Counted from the first letter of the stretch, positions 42,881-51,541 are shown. The stretch is DNA of 53,115 nucleotides from an uncultured Bacteroidales bacterium (GCA_902778265.1 CACYXI010000005.1:1-53115), one strand, 5' to 3'. Notes: generated from the letters alone by a model not told the origin. Numbers and translations are program-made.

Positions 42881-42948
42881 AGTATAAAGTGTAAAGAGTA
42901 AAGTATAAAGAAGAAAGAGTAAAGGTGGTTTGCCTTTACTCTTTTTTT
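42881..42948 (+). terminator. heptamer array merging into the bspA terminator
   Basis: AGTATAA, AGTGTAA, AGAGTAA, AGTATAA, AGAAGAA, AGAGTAA run from 42881; the last units form the 5' arm of a 12-bp stem (42914-42925 with 42933-42944) followed by more T. Confidence 0.8.
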
Positions 42949-42966
42949 GATATCTCGCCTTTTGCA

Positions 42967-42988
42967 CACAGGCCAAACTTGACCTGTG
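42967..42988. repeat. GGCC-type 3'-end hairpin after DUF58 gene
   Basis: CACAGGCC, loop AAACTT, GACCTGTG: 8-bp stem, one wobble. It begins 13 nt past the DUF58 stop codon (minus). Confidence 0.75.
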
Positions 42989-43000
42989 ATAATGGAAGGC

Positions 43001-44329
43001 TTACCATGCCCTCTTCTCCTTCAGTTCAAGGTATTTCTTCAATACGCCGAAGGAAAGAGCCTCTGGATATATTGACAGGCAGTAGATGCCGTTCTGTTGA
43101 AGCGTATCAGCGATGAGTTGCTTCTGATTCACCATATCCTTGGCAAGGGTACGCTCCACGCATTGAGAGTGGTATTTCCTTTGCGTCTTACCCTTAAAAT
43201 CACGCTCTGAGACGCTTTCTAACTCCTTGTCAAGACAATTAACCACCACGAGGCAGTTGCGCGTTGCAATGCGCTTAAAGAACTGCAACTGACGCTCAAG
43301 GGCAGACATAGTAGGTATCTCCGTATAGAGGATGATAAGGCTCCTACGCTTCACGTTCCTGTCTATCATCAGGCATAGTTGCTCTATATCGCTCTCTCCA
43401 TATTCTGTGTCAAGGGCATATAGTTGTTGCATAATGCTTTTGAACTGCACCTTTCCTGCCCTTGCTGGCAGGAAATTAAATCCCTTCGGACCATACGAGC
43501 ACACACCCACACAGTCTGATTCCTTCTCCAATGCTGAGTATGACACCAACAACGATGCGTTGATGGCATGGTCTTGAAGTGATAGGGCATGGAATGTGCG
43601 TTGCATTGCACTACCGCAGTCAATAACGTTTATGATATGCTGTGAACGCTCATCCTCATATTCGTTCACCATCGTTGTGCCAGTTCTTGCCGTTGCCTTC
43701 CAGTTAATGGTGCGAACATCATCGCCCACCACGTATTCCCTTATGTCACGGAATTCGGTCTGATTGGCAGGCAACTGTCTTTTGTGGCTTCCCGTAGATA
43801 GTATCTGCTTCGACCTTACCTGCTCATCCTTCTCCCTGAGCCTTGTGAATGCAGGATATACATCCACCTCCTCACCGCTGTCTGCAAGCACAATTCTGCG
43901 CTCTAACAGTCCGAGAAATGAGGCAAAGACAAGCGTTCTGCCAAGTTCGAAATGCCCTCTGCACGATGGGATGATGGCATAGTGGCAACGATAGTCACCA
44001 TACTTGTCCTTCTCCATGTCGTGCCTATCAGTATCGGTCAGAAACTCGGTTGGTATCTCGTCAATGACGTATGCACTTCTTAGCCTTCCCCTCTTTATCT
44101 TTGCCTTGAAGGAAATGATATTCTCCTCACCGAGGTCGAGTTTTGAGGCTATGCTCCTTCCACCCTCAATCCTGAGTATCATAAGCATCACGGCATCGGC
44201 TATTGAGGCTATGGCAAACATACACAATGCCACAAGGGCTATGCTATATAGCACATCCATCAATACCCCAAGCGCAGATATAGCAGCGATGGAGAATAAT
44301 ATAATGAAAAACCTCTTCTTTAGAAACAT
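43001..44329 (-). CDS. DUF58 / von Willebrand-like protein
   Basis: Two N-terminal membrane helices (about 5-50), then a soluble part with the DUF58 core (FRDIREYVVGDDVRTINWKATART in parts) and a vWA-like fold after it (INVIDCGSAMQ). 442 residues. DUF58 proteins always travel with MoxR ATPases and are thought to be assembled or activated by them. Last gene of the SpoIIM-DUF4129-DUF4350-MoxR-DUF58 operon; the operon's role in Bacteroidetes is not established. Confidence 0.9.
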   Translation of the reverse strand: MFLKKRFFIILFSIAAISALGVLMDVLYSIALVALCMFAIASIADAVMLMILRIEGGRSIASKLDLGEENIISFKAKIKRGRLRSAYVIDEIPTEFLTDTDRHDMEKDKYGDYRCHYAIIPSCRGHFELGRTLVFASFLGLLERRIVLADSGEEVDVYPAFTRLREKDEQVRSKQILSTGSHKRQLPANQTEFRDIREYVVGDDVRTINWKATARTGTTMVNEYEDERSQHIINVIDCGSAMQRTFHALSLQDHAINASLLVSYSALEKESDCVGVCSYGPKGFNFLPARAGKVQFKSIMQQLYALDTEYGESDIEQLCLMIDRNVKRRSLIILYTEIPTMSALERQLQFFKRIATRNCLVVVNCLDKELESVSERDFKGKTQRKYHSQCVERTLAKDMVNQKQLIADTLQQNGIYCLSIYPEALSFGVLKKYLELKEKRAW

Positions 44330-44337
44330 TTTAAATA

Positions 44338-44433
44338 TTAAAATGAAAAATTATAAAATAATAAAATACAGATTAGTATTCTTGTAACTTGTATTTATTC
44401 ATTTTTCATTTTTCATTATTCATTTTTCATTTA
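44338..44433. repeat. inverted heptamer arrays
   Basis: ATGAAAA, ATTATAA, AATAATA on the left and TTTTTCA-type units on the right around ATACAGATTAGT and TTGTAACTTGTATTT. The centre matches that at 49.3 kb. Confidence 0.75.
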
Positions 44434-44434
44434 C

Positions 44435-44454
44435 CATGTCCAAATTTGGCCATG
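44435..44454. repeat. GGCC-type 3'-end hairpin after MoxR gene
   Basis: CATGTCC, AAATTT, GGCCATG. Imperfect stem starting 2 nt past the moxR stop codon. Confidence 0.6.
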
Positions 44455-44455
44455 T

Positions 44456-45421
44456 TTACTCCACCTTCACGCTATCAATAATCTGCTTCACAAGTTGGGT
44501 TATGGTCATGCCGTTCAACTCAGCCTCGGCAGTAAGTGTCACCCTGTGAGCAAGGATATAAGGAGCAAGGAAGTGTATGTCATCAGGGGTTACGAAATCG
44601 CGTCCTGAGAGTATTGCGTGTGCCTTGGCAGTCTGTAACAGTGCTATTGATGCACGTGGTGAGCCTCCAATCCAAGTGTAGGTGGAATCGCGTGTAGCGG
44701 CCACGATGTTGCATAGATACCTCATCAGCGAGTCGTCCACCACCACATCCTTCAGCATAGCGCGTAGTTCCTTCAATTCATTGAGCGTGAGGATAGGCTT
44801 CTCAAACTTCACCTCATGCAGATTGTTGCCCTGATGATATTCCTGCAATATCTGAAGTTCACTATCCACAGAAGGATAGCCCACGGTTATCTTCATAAGG
44901 AAACGGTCCATCTGTGCCTCAGGCAAGCGGTATGTACCCTCTTGGTCGATAGGGTTCTGCGTAGCCATAACCATATAGAAATCGGGTAGGGGATAGGTGG
45001 TACCATCGAATGTCACCTGTCGCTCCTCCATACACTCGAACAGTGCGGCCTGTGTCTTGGCAGGAGCACGGTTTATCTCATCCACAAGCAGAAACTGAGT
45101 GAACACAGGTCCCTTGCGGAAGGTGAAGTCCTGTGTCTGGGTGTTGAGAATTGATGTACCCACCACATCGGTAGGCATAAGGTCTGGGGTGAACTGCAAA
45201 CGCTTGAAATCCACGCCAATGAGTTGTGCAAGGGTCTTTGCCATAAGCGTCTTGGCAACTCCAGGCACACCCTCAAGCAGTACGTGACCATCGGCAAGCA
45301 GAGCCGTGAGCAGGAGTTCGAGCACATCGTCCTGTCCTTTTACTATACTATTCACAGCAGTCTTCAGTGCTGTTATCTTTAAGTTGAAATCTGAAAGATT
45401 TATTCTTGATGTATATTCCAT
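44456..45421 (-). CDS. MoxR-family AAA+ ATPase
   Basis: Chaperone-like ATPase that remodels vWA-domain partners. Walker A GVPGVAKT near 56, Walker B LLVDEINRAPAKTQ near 108, sensor 1 MATQNPID near 151, and the MDRFLMK arginine-finger region near 168. 321 residues, normal. The adjacent DUF58, DUF4350 and DUF4129 genes are the probable partners. Confidence 0.95.
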   Translation of the reverse strand: MEYTSRINLSDFNLKITALKTAVNSIVKGQDDVLELLLTALLADGHVLLEGVPGVAKTLMAKTLAQLIGVDFKRLQFTPDLMPTDVVGTSILNTQTQDFTFRKGPVFTQFLLVDEINRAPAKTQAALFECMEERQVTFDGTTYPLPDFYMVMATQNPIDQEGTYRLPEAQMDRFLMKITVGYPSVDSELQILQEYHQGNNLHEVKFEKPILTLNELKELRAMLKDVVVDDSLMRYLCNIVAATRDSTYTWIGGSPRASIALLQTAKAHAILSGRDFVTPDDIHFLAPYILAHRVTLTAEAELNGMTITQLVKQIIDSVKVE

Positions 45422-45457
45422 TTTTTTATTTTATTGATATATGATATTTCCGTTATC

Positions 45458-45475
45458 CAGGCCAAGTACGGCCTG
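45458..45475. repeat. GGCC-type 3'-end hairpin after DUF4350 gene
   Basis: CAGGCC, AAGTAC, GGCCTG: perfect 6-bp stem starting 5 nt past the stop codon. Confidence 0.8.
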
Positions 45476-45479
45476 ATTT

Positions 45480-46799
45480 TTATTTAATCATTGCCAACTG
45501 TCCGAGGCATAGCCTGTACGACTGTGCATCCACCTCTACGCTGTTTGCCGTTAGTTCCTCAAGCGTGGTGAGCACTTCTCTTACACTCTCTGCGTTAAGC
45601 CCCTTTGCAGTTGCTATATGCTCTGCAAACTGCGACACCTCGGTAAAATCCCTTGTGCGCATATCGAAGTAATACTCCTTCCTGAGCCTATACAGCAACA
45701 CTCGCTTCTCTATTCGGAGCAGTTCGTTGTAATTGGTCTCATCTGTATAGATGGTGGCAAGATGCCTGATGTAGTTGATACTTGAGTTCTGAGCCTTCTC
45801 GTGCACCGTCTCAGCCCTGCGTCTGCGTCTTCCGTTCACGAATATGGCAAGCACCAATGCTATGCACAATAGCCATAGGAACAGGGCGGTGGCAGGATGT
45901 TTAAGAAGCACGGCGAACATGGTACCGTCTTCTGTGTATGATGAAGACTCATCGCCATCGTTGTAGATGATAGCCAATGGCAGTGACCTATCAAAAGTGG
46001 CCTCCATAAGGTGCTCCATGCCTATGCGCAGGTCGTCATCGCTCACAGCATAGTTGGTGAAGAAGGTGAAACTGCAACTTAACGTGATACAGCCCTTGCC
46101 TATGTCTCGTCGTGCGGCCACATCTTTTGTGCCGTTCTTGCCTATGAGCGAGGTGTAGGTGCCGTGAGGAATGTCGCCGTAGCAGTCGTAGTAATTGGTG
46201 TAGGTGAGTATTGAGTCTTCTTCCAATGCCGAGTTCATGTGCCATGTAGCCATGTTCTTCCAAGTCTTTATGCTATATGGCTTGTCTGCATCCCTTTTAT
46301 TCCTCAGATACAGGTTAATGCGCTTCATTTCATCGGGATTGTTGAGGTATTCGTAGATGTCGAAGTAGTTTTCCCTTCCCCAACTTGCATCATCGCTTTC
46401 GAGGTTGATGGTGAGGTTCTCTATTATCTGATGCTCAATACCTGCGAACAGCATTCGGTTGCCTTCATTTGCCTTGGTTATGTATCGCACAATATGGATG
46501 GAGTCATCGTATTCGCCTTTGGCATTTACAATGAGATAGTTCATTCTCATCTTGCCGTATTTTTTCAGAGCCGTATCTACATCGGTCTCCACATACAATT
46601 TGCCCTTCCAGTACTCATGCAGGTACTCGTCAAGGTATTTCGCACCAAACGGCTCCTTGTTCTTTATGTTACCCATGTGTCGGATATCCCATTTGTAGTC
46701 GGGTATCTGACCAAAGATACGTTTGCCGTATGGTACGAGGAACAGGCATATGGCGCATATACCTACCACGCTATATATTAACGTTTTGTTTATCTTCAT
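45480..46799 (-). CDS. DUF4350-type membrane protein
   Basis: N-terminal membrane helix (LIYSVVGICAICLFLVPYG), a 250-residue extracytoplasmic part with DUF4350 character (GIEHQIIENL, GKGCITLSCSFTFFTNYAV in parts), a second helix (ALFLWLLCIALVLAIFVNG) and a helical cytoplasmic tail of about 110 residues. Start: ATG 46799 is preceded by AAGGAAACAAAG. An ATG at 46817 and a TTG at 46826 are in frame but less supported. Operon gene between DUF4129 and MoxR. Confidence 0.82.
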   Translation of the reverse strand: MKINKTLIYSVVGICAICLFLVPYGKRIFGQIPDYKWDIRHMGNIKNKEPFGAKYLDEYLHEYWKGKLYVETDVDTALKKYGKMRMNYLIVNAKGEYDDSIHIVRYITKANEGNRMLFAGIEHQIIENLTINLESDDASWGRENYFDIYEYLNNPDEMKRINLYLRNKRDADKPYSIKTWKNMATWHMNSALEEDSILTYTNYYDCYGDIPHGTYTSLIGKNGTKDVAARRDIGKGCITLSCSFTFFTNYAVSDDDLRIGMEHLMEATFDRSLPLAIIYNDGDESSSYTEDGTMFAVLLKHPATALFLWLLCIALVLAIFVNGRRRRRAETVHEKAQNSSINYIRHLATIYTDETNYNELLRIEKRVLLYRLRKEYYFDMRTRDFTEVSQFAEHIATAKGLNAESVREVLTTLEELTANSVEVDAQSYRLCLGQLAMIK

Positions 46800-46807
46800 C
46801 TTTGTTT

Positions 46808-46828
46808 CCTTGGCCATATTGGGCAAGG
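46808..46828. repeat. GGCC-like hairpin before DUF4350 start
   Basis: CCTTGGCC, ATATT, GGGCAAGG: about 7 of 8 pairs. It lies just upstream of the ATG at 46799. Confidence 0.5.
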
Positions 46829-46857
46829 GGCTTATTCATTGTTCACTTTTCATTTGT

Positions 46858-47457
46858 TCATTTATCAGGCCAAATACGGCCTGATAGGGTGGTTACTTCC
46901 TCATATACCTCCTGAGTAGCGGGATAGTGCCCGTATTTTATGTAGAGGAAAGCCATCGTTATCTCCCTGAGTTTGTCGGCATCGGTCTCCAGTTCGCGAA
47001 CGTACATCATCGGAGTCTTCGTTGGTTGCCACTTGATGCGTCTTGCTTGGTCTAACTGTTGTAACGTAATGAGATAGCGCAGATGCACGGCAAGGGCATA
47101 GTCACCTTCTGCAACAGCCTTCTGTATTTCCTGAACGAAGTTATGCCCCCTGATGTCAGCATCCTCCGCAGTTCCCATTTCTGTCTCTGTGATGGGTGTC
47201 GGGGCATTGATGTCGGATATTAGTTTCTTGCTACTGAAACTGCCGAACTCCTTATACACTATCCATCCGATGAAGCATATCAATGCCGTCCACATCAGTA
47301 TGTTGATTACGCTGAGCACTTGCTCAGGTATATATATGTTGAAGAGCGACTTTAGCAATCCATTGATGGCTTCGCTGAAATCTATCTTCTCCGTCTTCAT
47401 CAGTCGGCGGATGTCTTCTTCGTAATCAGGTACTCCGCCTAATATGCTATTTACCAT
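46858..47457 (-). CDS. DUF4129 membrane protein
   Basis: One central helix (VINILMWTALICFIGWIVY, about 60-80), with the DUF4129 motif after it (AVHLRYLITLQQLDQARRIKW, KTPMMYVREL, in parts). 199 residues from ATG 47457; a TTG two codons upstream is possible. The C-terminal SGRIWPDK is encoded by a GGCC hairpin element. Follows the six-helix membrane protein gene. Confidence 0.85.
   Translation of the reverse strand: MVNSILGGVPDYEEDIRRLMKTEKIDFSEAINGLLKSLFNIYIPEQVLSVINILMWTALICFIGWIVYKEFGSFSSKKLISDINAPTPITETEMGTAEDADIRGHNFVQEIQKAVAEGDYALAVHLRYLITLQQLDQARRIKWQPTKTPMMYVRELETDADKLREITMAFLYIKYGHYPATQEVYEEVTTLSGRIWPDK
46863..46886. repeat. GGCC-type hairpin forming the end of the DUF4129 gene
   Basis: TATCAGGCC, AAATAC, GGCCTGATA: perfect 9-bp stem, the longest of its family, within the last codons. 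Confidence 0.9.
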
Positions 47458-47487
47458 GTACAATCATTGTTATTCATTTCTCTTTTC

Positions 47488-47509
47488 CATAGGCCAAACT
47501 TGGCCTATG
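47488..47509. repeat. GGCC-type hairpin overlapping a stop codon
   Basis: CATAGGCC, AAACTT, GGCCTATG: perfect 8-bp stem; contains the TAG stop of the membrane-protein gene. Confidence 0.9.
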
Positions 47510-48308
47510 CTTTATTTGCTTCCTCGCGTCTCTTCCTTCTTTCCTGCCTTATAGCCTCTCGTTGGTCTTCGCAGGCAATGCAGTGTCCGTAGAAGAAATG
47601 TGCGATTATGATTGATATCATCGAAGCAAAGACATAGCCCACGACAACCACTGTCAACATGAAACTTATCTCTGCCTCCTCGGTCATCATCTTTCCTAAT
47701 ACCTCATTGAATGAAGGTGGAATAACGCTCTTGGTCAGTTCGTATATCAGAAAGAGTATGCTATATGGCCCAAATATCATGGAGAACGTTATTATGCACT
47801 TCCCGAGTATCATCAGCATTAGGCTTGGAAAGTTGGTGAACGATAGCGAGAAGGCTCTCGATATTGCTGACATCATTCCGTCGTCCCTATTGCGCTGATG
47901 CACCACCAGCACCACGTCCTGCACCATTTCTACAATCACAGGACCTACCATCGTCACTGAGCACAGAAGGCTTGCCACCGTGCCTATTACGCCTATCAGC
48001 AATGCACTTGCGAAGTAACTCTTCCATAGCCTCCATAGTTCTGACATTGGGCATGGCCAAGGCACGTCATTCTCTACGATATACATCATTATCGAAGGAA
48101 TGGTAGGCACCAACAGTAGGGCTATCAGGCATAGTAAGAGCGATAGTAGTATGCTCTCTACGAACAGAATGTTGATTAGTTCTAATGCTGTAAGTATCAG
48201 CACGGGGCGCACGGCAAGGCTTATGGCAAGTCGTCTGTGACCTGCTATCCATTGGCAGGCCTCGTTCACCACCTGTCCGCGTTCCCTTATCTTGTATATA
48301 TCGTTCAT
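47505..48308 (-). CDS. conserved multi-pass membrane protein (267 aa)
   Basis: Unnamed family. About six membrane helices (LALLVPTIPSIMMYIV, ALLIGVIGTVASLLC, MLMILGKCIITFSMIF, FMLTVVVVGYVFASMISII among them). A cytosolic N-terminus (NEACQWIAGHRRL) and a charged tail (EDQREAIRQERRKRREEANKA). It occupies the slot between SpoIIM and DUF4129 that is constant in this Bacteroidetes cluster, so a shared membrane complex is likely. No catalytic motif is visible. Confidence 0.82.
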   Translation of the reverse strand: MNDIYKIRERGQVVNEACQWIAGHRRLAISLAVRPVLILTALELINILFVESILLSLLLCLIALLLVPTIPSIMMYIVENDVPWPCPMSELWRLWKSYFASALLIGVIGTVASLLCSVTMVGPVIVEMVQDVVLVVHQRNRDDGMMSAISRAFSLSFTNFPSLMLMILGKCIITFSMIFGPYSILFLIYELTKSVIPPSFNEVLGKMMTEEAEISFMLTVVVVGYVFASMISIIIAHFFYGHCIACEDQREAIRQERRKRREEANKA

Positions 48309-48318
48309 GCTTCGTTAT

Positions 48319-48338
48319 TCTGGCCATATATGGCCAGA
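48319..48338. repeat. GGCC-type 3'-end hairpin after SpoIIM-like gene
   Basis: TCTGGCC, ATATAT, GGCCAGA: perfect 7-bp stem, 13 nt past the stop. A T-rich 7-nt-period array (TTCATTT units) runs into the gene's last codons at 48340-48375. Confidence 0.85.
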
Positions 48339-48351
48339 GTTTCTTTCATTT

Positions 48352-49317
48352 TCATTTTTCATTTTCCATTTTCCTTGCTATCTGCCTTGGCAACAGTATT
48401 ATGTAGTAGATGGAGAACAGCAGTCCAGACACCACCAGTGCAGTCCTCAGTGCCAGTGGCCACTCCTGATGCCTCGTCACGAAACTCTCTATGAAGCCTG
48501 CCACCATGAAGAAAGGCATCATGGCAAGAACCATTACCAGAGCCTCCTGCGATGAGTGTAGCAATGCCTTCATGCGTGTCAGTTTCCCTGGGAAGAACCA
48601 CCCCATGCCCAGTTGCATTCCTGCTGCCGAGCATACAATGATGGCGGGCAACTCAAGGCTTCCGTGCTCATTAGGGGCGATGAGTGCAGAAACGCCCTCG
48701 TTATGCTGAAAGAAAAACGTGGTGAAGCATCCGTCCATTATGCCTGTCATCACTGTCATGTATATGGTGTAGATAGGCGTTAGCAGACCTTTGATGAAAT
48801 ATATCATTCCGCACATCATATTGTTGATAGTGATGGCGAAATACATTTCAATTTCGTCATCACTGCCGTATATGCCCATCGGATTCCCACTGTTGATGTT
48901 ATCCATTGTCTCATCGTAGTAGCGTTCGCCAAAGAATTGCCTAAAGTATTCCGCATCAAGGCATTGAGACATCACACCTACCACCTCACCAATGATGAAG
49001 AGGCACAGCGACAATAGCAGGAACATGCGGCTACGATAGAATGACAGCGGCACAGTATGGGTGAAGAAGTGCAACAGTTCCGTCCACCTCTGCGGTTGTC
49101 GTCTGTATAGTATATGATGAAACTGGAGTGCAAGGGCGTTGAGGCTCTCGCACACCTGAGTGTCGGGATAATGGCTCTGGGCGTATGCAAGGTCACTACA
49201 AACGGATAGGTAAGCCTGTCCGAGTTCGTTGGGTGAGTAGAGTTTCCATCCGTCCAGCATGTTCTGATACCTATCCCAGAGGTATTTATTCTTGGATATA
49301 AATCGTTCTTCTGTCAT
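48352..49317 (-). CDS. SpoIIM-like membrane protein
   Basis: PF01944-type: cytosolic N-terminal 100 residues, then about six helices with the family's patterns (FTHTVPLSFYRSR, NNMMCGMIYFIKGLL, GITMDG-like GIMDGCF, GSLELPAIIVCSAAGMQLG in parts). 321 residues. The organism does not sporulate; SpoIIM homologues outside spore formers sit in DUF58/MoxR clusters, as here. First gene of the minus-strand operon, transcribed from the divergent region at 49.4 kb. Confidence 0.9.
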   Translation of the reverse strand: MTEERFISKNKYLWDRYQNMLDGWKLYSPNELGQAYLSVCSDLAYAQSHYPDTQVCESLNALALQFHHILYRRQPQRWTELLHFFTHTVPLSFYRSRMFLLLSLCLFIIGEVVGVMSQCLDAEYFRQFFGERYYDETMDNINSGNPMGIYGSDDEIEMYFAITINNMMCGMIYFIKGLLTPIYTIYMTVMTGIMDGCFTTFFFQHNEGVSALIAPNEHGSLELPAIIVCSAAGMQLGMGWFFPGKLTRMKALLHSSQEALVMVLAMMPFFMVAGFIESFVTRHQEWPLALRTALVVSGLLFSIYYIILLPRQIARKMENEK

Positions 49318-49326
49318 TATTTAAAT

Positions 49327-49410
49327 TATGAAATGAAAAATAATAAAATCAGAAAATACAGATTAGTCTTCATTGTAATTTGTATTTGTTCATTTTTCAC
49401 TTTTCATTTA
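49327..49410. repeat. inverted heptamer arrays
   Basis: GAAATGA, AAAATAA, TAAAATC, AGAAAAT on the left and TTTTTCA/CTTTTCA units on the right around ATACAGATTAGT and TTGTATTTG. The centre matches that at 44.3 kb. Confidence 0.7.
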
Positions 49411-49419
49411 TTTTGCCTA

Positions 49420-49427
49420 CAAAAGTA
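49420..49427 (-). promoter_or_regulatory. -7 box of the SpoIIM-DUF58 operon
   Basis: The complement reads TACTTTTG. It faces left, about 100 nt before the SpoIIM-like start, with the heptamer arrays in the leader. No good -33. Confidence 0.5.
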
Positions 49428-49470
49428 AAAAAATATCTCCACATATACCTACTTTTTCGTGTATTTTTCT

Positions 49471-49478
49471 TACTTTTG
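49471..49478 (+). promoter_or_regulatory. -7 box of the RDD gene
   Basis: TACTTTTG, 18 nt before the ATG at 49497; divergent to the SpoIIM operon box 44 bp away. No good -33. Confidence 0.5.
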
Positions 49479-49496
49479 CATAAAAAAAATAAGAAC

Positions 49497-49982
49497 ATGT
49501 CATTTTTCCTATCCACACAGGGTATCAGAATAGAGCAGGAACCTGCCAGTTTCGCAGCGCGTCTTGCAGCCTTCGGCATCGATTTCTTGCTGATGGCAGT
49601 GATGTGGTTTGTACTTATCCGAGTTGCGTCAGTCGGATTGTTCGATTTCCTCAACAAGACTCTCCGCATCTTCCTCATCTTCCTCATACCATTTATATAT
49701 CCTCTTGTATCTGAGACAACGGCCAACGGACAAACCCTAGGCAAGTACCTATTGCACATCCGTGTGGTTAGTCTCGATGGAGGCGGACCGAAGGTTACAT
49801 CCTTCATTCTCCGTTGCCTGTTCCTTCCCTTTGATGTGCTCCTATCGGCAGGCATCGGTCCGCTGTGTGTGTTCTTCACCAAGAAACAGCAACGCCTTGG
49901 CGACCTCATTGCAGGCACATGGGTTGTGCGAACGCAGGAATATGAAAAGGTAGATTTCTTATCGCTCTCCGCGGAGAAATAG
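49497..49982 (+). CDS. RDD-family membrane protein
   Basis: 161 residues with the RDD signature: FAARLAAFGIDFLLM (Arg-Asp pair at its start), GQTLGKYLLHIRVV, and KKQQRLGDLIAGTWVV at the end. Three membrane helices. ATG 49497 fits the -7 box at 49471; an in-frame ATG at 49380 lies before the promoter. RDD divergent from SpoIIM is a recurring arrangement in Bacteroidetes, so it probably belongs to the same functional unit. Confidence 0.92.
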   Translation: MSFFLSTQGIRIEQEPASFAARLAAFGIDFLLMAVMWFVLIRVASVGLFDFLNKTLRIFLIFLIPFIYPLVSETTANGQTLGKYLLHIRVVSLDGGGPKVTSFILRCLFLPFDVLLSAGIGPLCVFFTKKQQRLGDLIAGTWVVRTQEYEKVDFLSLSAEK

Positions 49983-50002
49983 ATGTTCGTCAATATCCTA
50001 TC

Positions 50003-50056
50003 ACAGAAATCGGGCTGTCTCTTCGAGTGAAGGGACAGCCCGATTTCTGTATTTTT
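50003..50056. terminator. two-way terminator between RDD and POT genes
   Basis: A 17-bp perfect outer stem (50003-50019 with 50034-50050, arm ACAGAAATCGGGCTGTC), inner pairs, loop GAGT. T-run follows on the + strand. A weak CCAAATTTGG palindrome at 50062-50080 lies between it and the POT stop codon. Confidence 0.85.
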
Positions 50057-50086
50057 TATTGTATGACCAAATTTGGACAGAATTAA

Positions 50087-51541
50087 TTATGACACTTTAT
50101 TCAATTTCTTTATTATAGAGAAGATGAACAGTGCAGCAACGATGCAGATAACCATCAGCGTACCCCATACGATGGTGAGTTCCTTACCCCAAAGATAGCC
50201 AGGAATCTGCACAAGGAAGTTACCGATGGCAGTAGAAACGAACCAACCACCCATCATCATTCCCTTGTACTTTGGAGGTGCTACCTTCGTTACGAATGAG
50301 ATTCCGATAGGAGAGAGGAGCAACTCGGCGAAGGTGAGGATGAGGTAGGTCTCGATAAGGAGATTTGGACTTACGTTAGCCATGTGGAGGTTGCTACCAT
50401 CGGCAGCATATTCAGGCACAGGAAGACCGATAGAGCCGACTGTCATAAGCAGATATGCAGTAGCAGCAACGAGCATACCCAAGCCGATTTTTACAGGAGC
50501 CTTTGGCTCAAGTCCCTTCTTGCCAAGCCATGAGAAGATGGCGATGCTTACAGGAGTGAGCATTACAACGAAGCAAGCATTGAACTGCTGGAAGATAGGT
50601 GCATCAACACTTACGCCCTCGGCAGGGAGTTGCGTGTAGTTCCAATATAGATATGCGAGAGGCAGGAGTACGAGAGCAGAACCGATACCCTTTTCCTTGC
50701 CTGTCTTGCCCTGAAATACAGAGAACAATCCGAACACGATGAAGATTGCAGCAACCAAATTTGTAACATCGAATTGCATAGCCTCCAAACCAATGGATGT
50801 TTGAGCGGTATAGTCACGTGCGAAGAAGGTGAGGGTTAGACCATTCTGATGGAATGCCATCCAGAAGAAGATCACAACGGCGAATACGAGGCAGAGGCAG
50901 ATGATGCGCTCCTTTGTCTCGGCTGGTGACAGTTCCTCAACGGCTTCAGCCTCTTTACCTTTTCCACTATCATCTTTACTCTTTGTAGTGATAACCTGCT
51001 TATATGTAGATTTACCGAACTTGAAAATCAGAATTGATACTACGAGGGATGCACAGGCAACGGCGAATGCGTAGTGGTAACTGTCAGCCACGCTAACACC
51101 GAGCGAGTTCTGTGCCCACTCCATAATCTTTATGGCTGCCGTTGGAGCGAACATTGCACCGATATTGATAGCCATATAGAAGAGCGAGAAACCAGCATCA
51201 CGCTTTGCTGAATATGCTTGCTCGTTGTAGAGGTCGCCCACCATTACTTGCAGGTTGCCCTTGAAAAGACCTGTTCCGATAGAGACAAGGGCGAGAGCAC
51301 CTGCCATAGCGATGATAGCCACAGAGTTGTTGCCAAGTGGAAGTGCAAGCAGAATGTACCCCGCGAACATCACGAAGATGCCTATGGTTACGAGTTTTGA
51401 ATAGCCCACCTTATCGGCAAGAGCACCGCCGAAGAGAGGCAGGAAATATACGAACATGAGGAAACTTGAGAAGATCGTACTTGTTGTCTTCTCGTCGAAA
51501 TTAAAGTTCGCTTGTAAAAAGAGAGTGAACACGGCAAGCAT
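50087..51541 (-). CDS. POT-family proton/peptide symporter with a displaced or missing start
   Basis: Takes up di- and tripeptides with protons. About 13 membrane helices are visible, with the family's GGALADKVGYSKLV and GTGLFKGNLQVMVGDLY patterns. The open frame from ATG 51541 lacks the first half of helix 1. The 22 codons directly upstream (51542-51607) still encode GQPKGLWTLALANTGERFGYY, which includes the E-R-F-x-Y-Y proton-coupling motif. They are bounded by a TAA at 51608-51610, with no ATG, GTG or TTG between. The gene is therefore either recently broken at its start, started from an unusual codon, or affected by a sequence error. Downstream partner of the MFS gene. Confidence 0.85.
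   Translation of the reverse strand: MLAVFTLFLQANFNFDEKTTSTIFSSFLMFVYFLPLFGGALADKVGYSKLVTIGIFVMFAGYILLALPLGNNSVAIIAMAGALALVSIGTGLFKGNLQVMVGDLYNEQAYSAKRDAGFSLFYMAINIGAMFAPTAAIKIMEWAQNSLGVSVADSYHYAFAVACASLVVSILIFKFGKSTYKQVITTKSKDDSGKGKEAEAVEELSPAETKERIICLCLVFAVVIFFWMAFHQNGLTLTFFARDYTAQTSIGLEAMQFDVTNLVAAIFIVFGLFSVFQGKTGKEKGIGSALVLLPLAYLYWNYTQLPAEGVSVDAPIFQQFNACFVVMLTPVSIAIFSWLGKKGLEPKAPVKIGLGMLVAATAYLLMTVGSIGLPVPEYAADGSNLHMANVSPNLLIETYLILTFAELLLSPIGISFVTKVAPPKYKGMMMGGWFVSTAIGNFLVQIPGYLWGKELTIVWGTLMVICIVAALFIFSIIKKLNKVS

Noticed and set aside
47505-49317. Evidence for endospore formation from the SpoIIM-like gene
   Set aside because: SpoIIM homologues are widespread in non-sporulating Bacteroidetes within DUF58/MoxR clusters, and no other sporulation genes are present.
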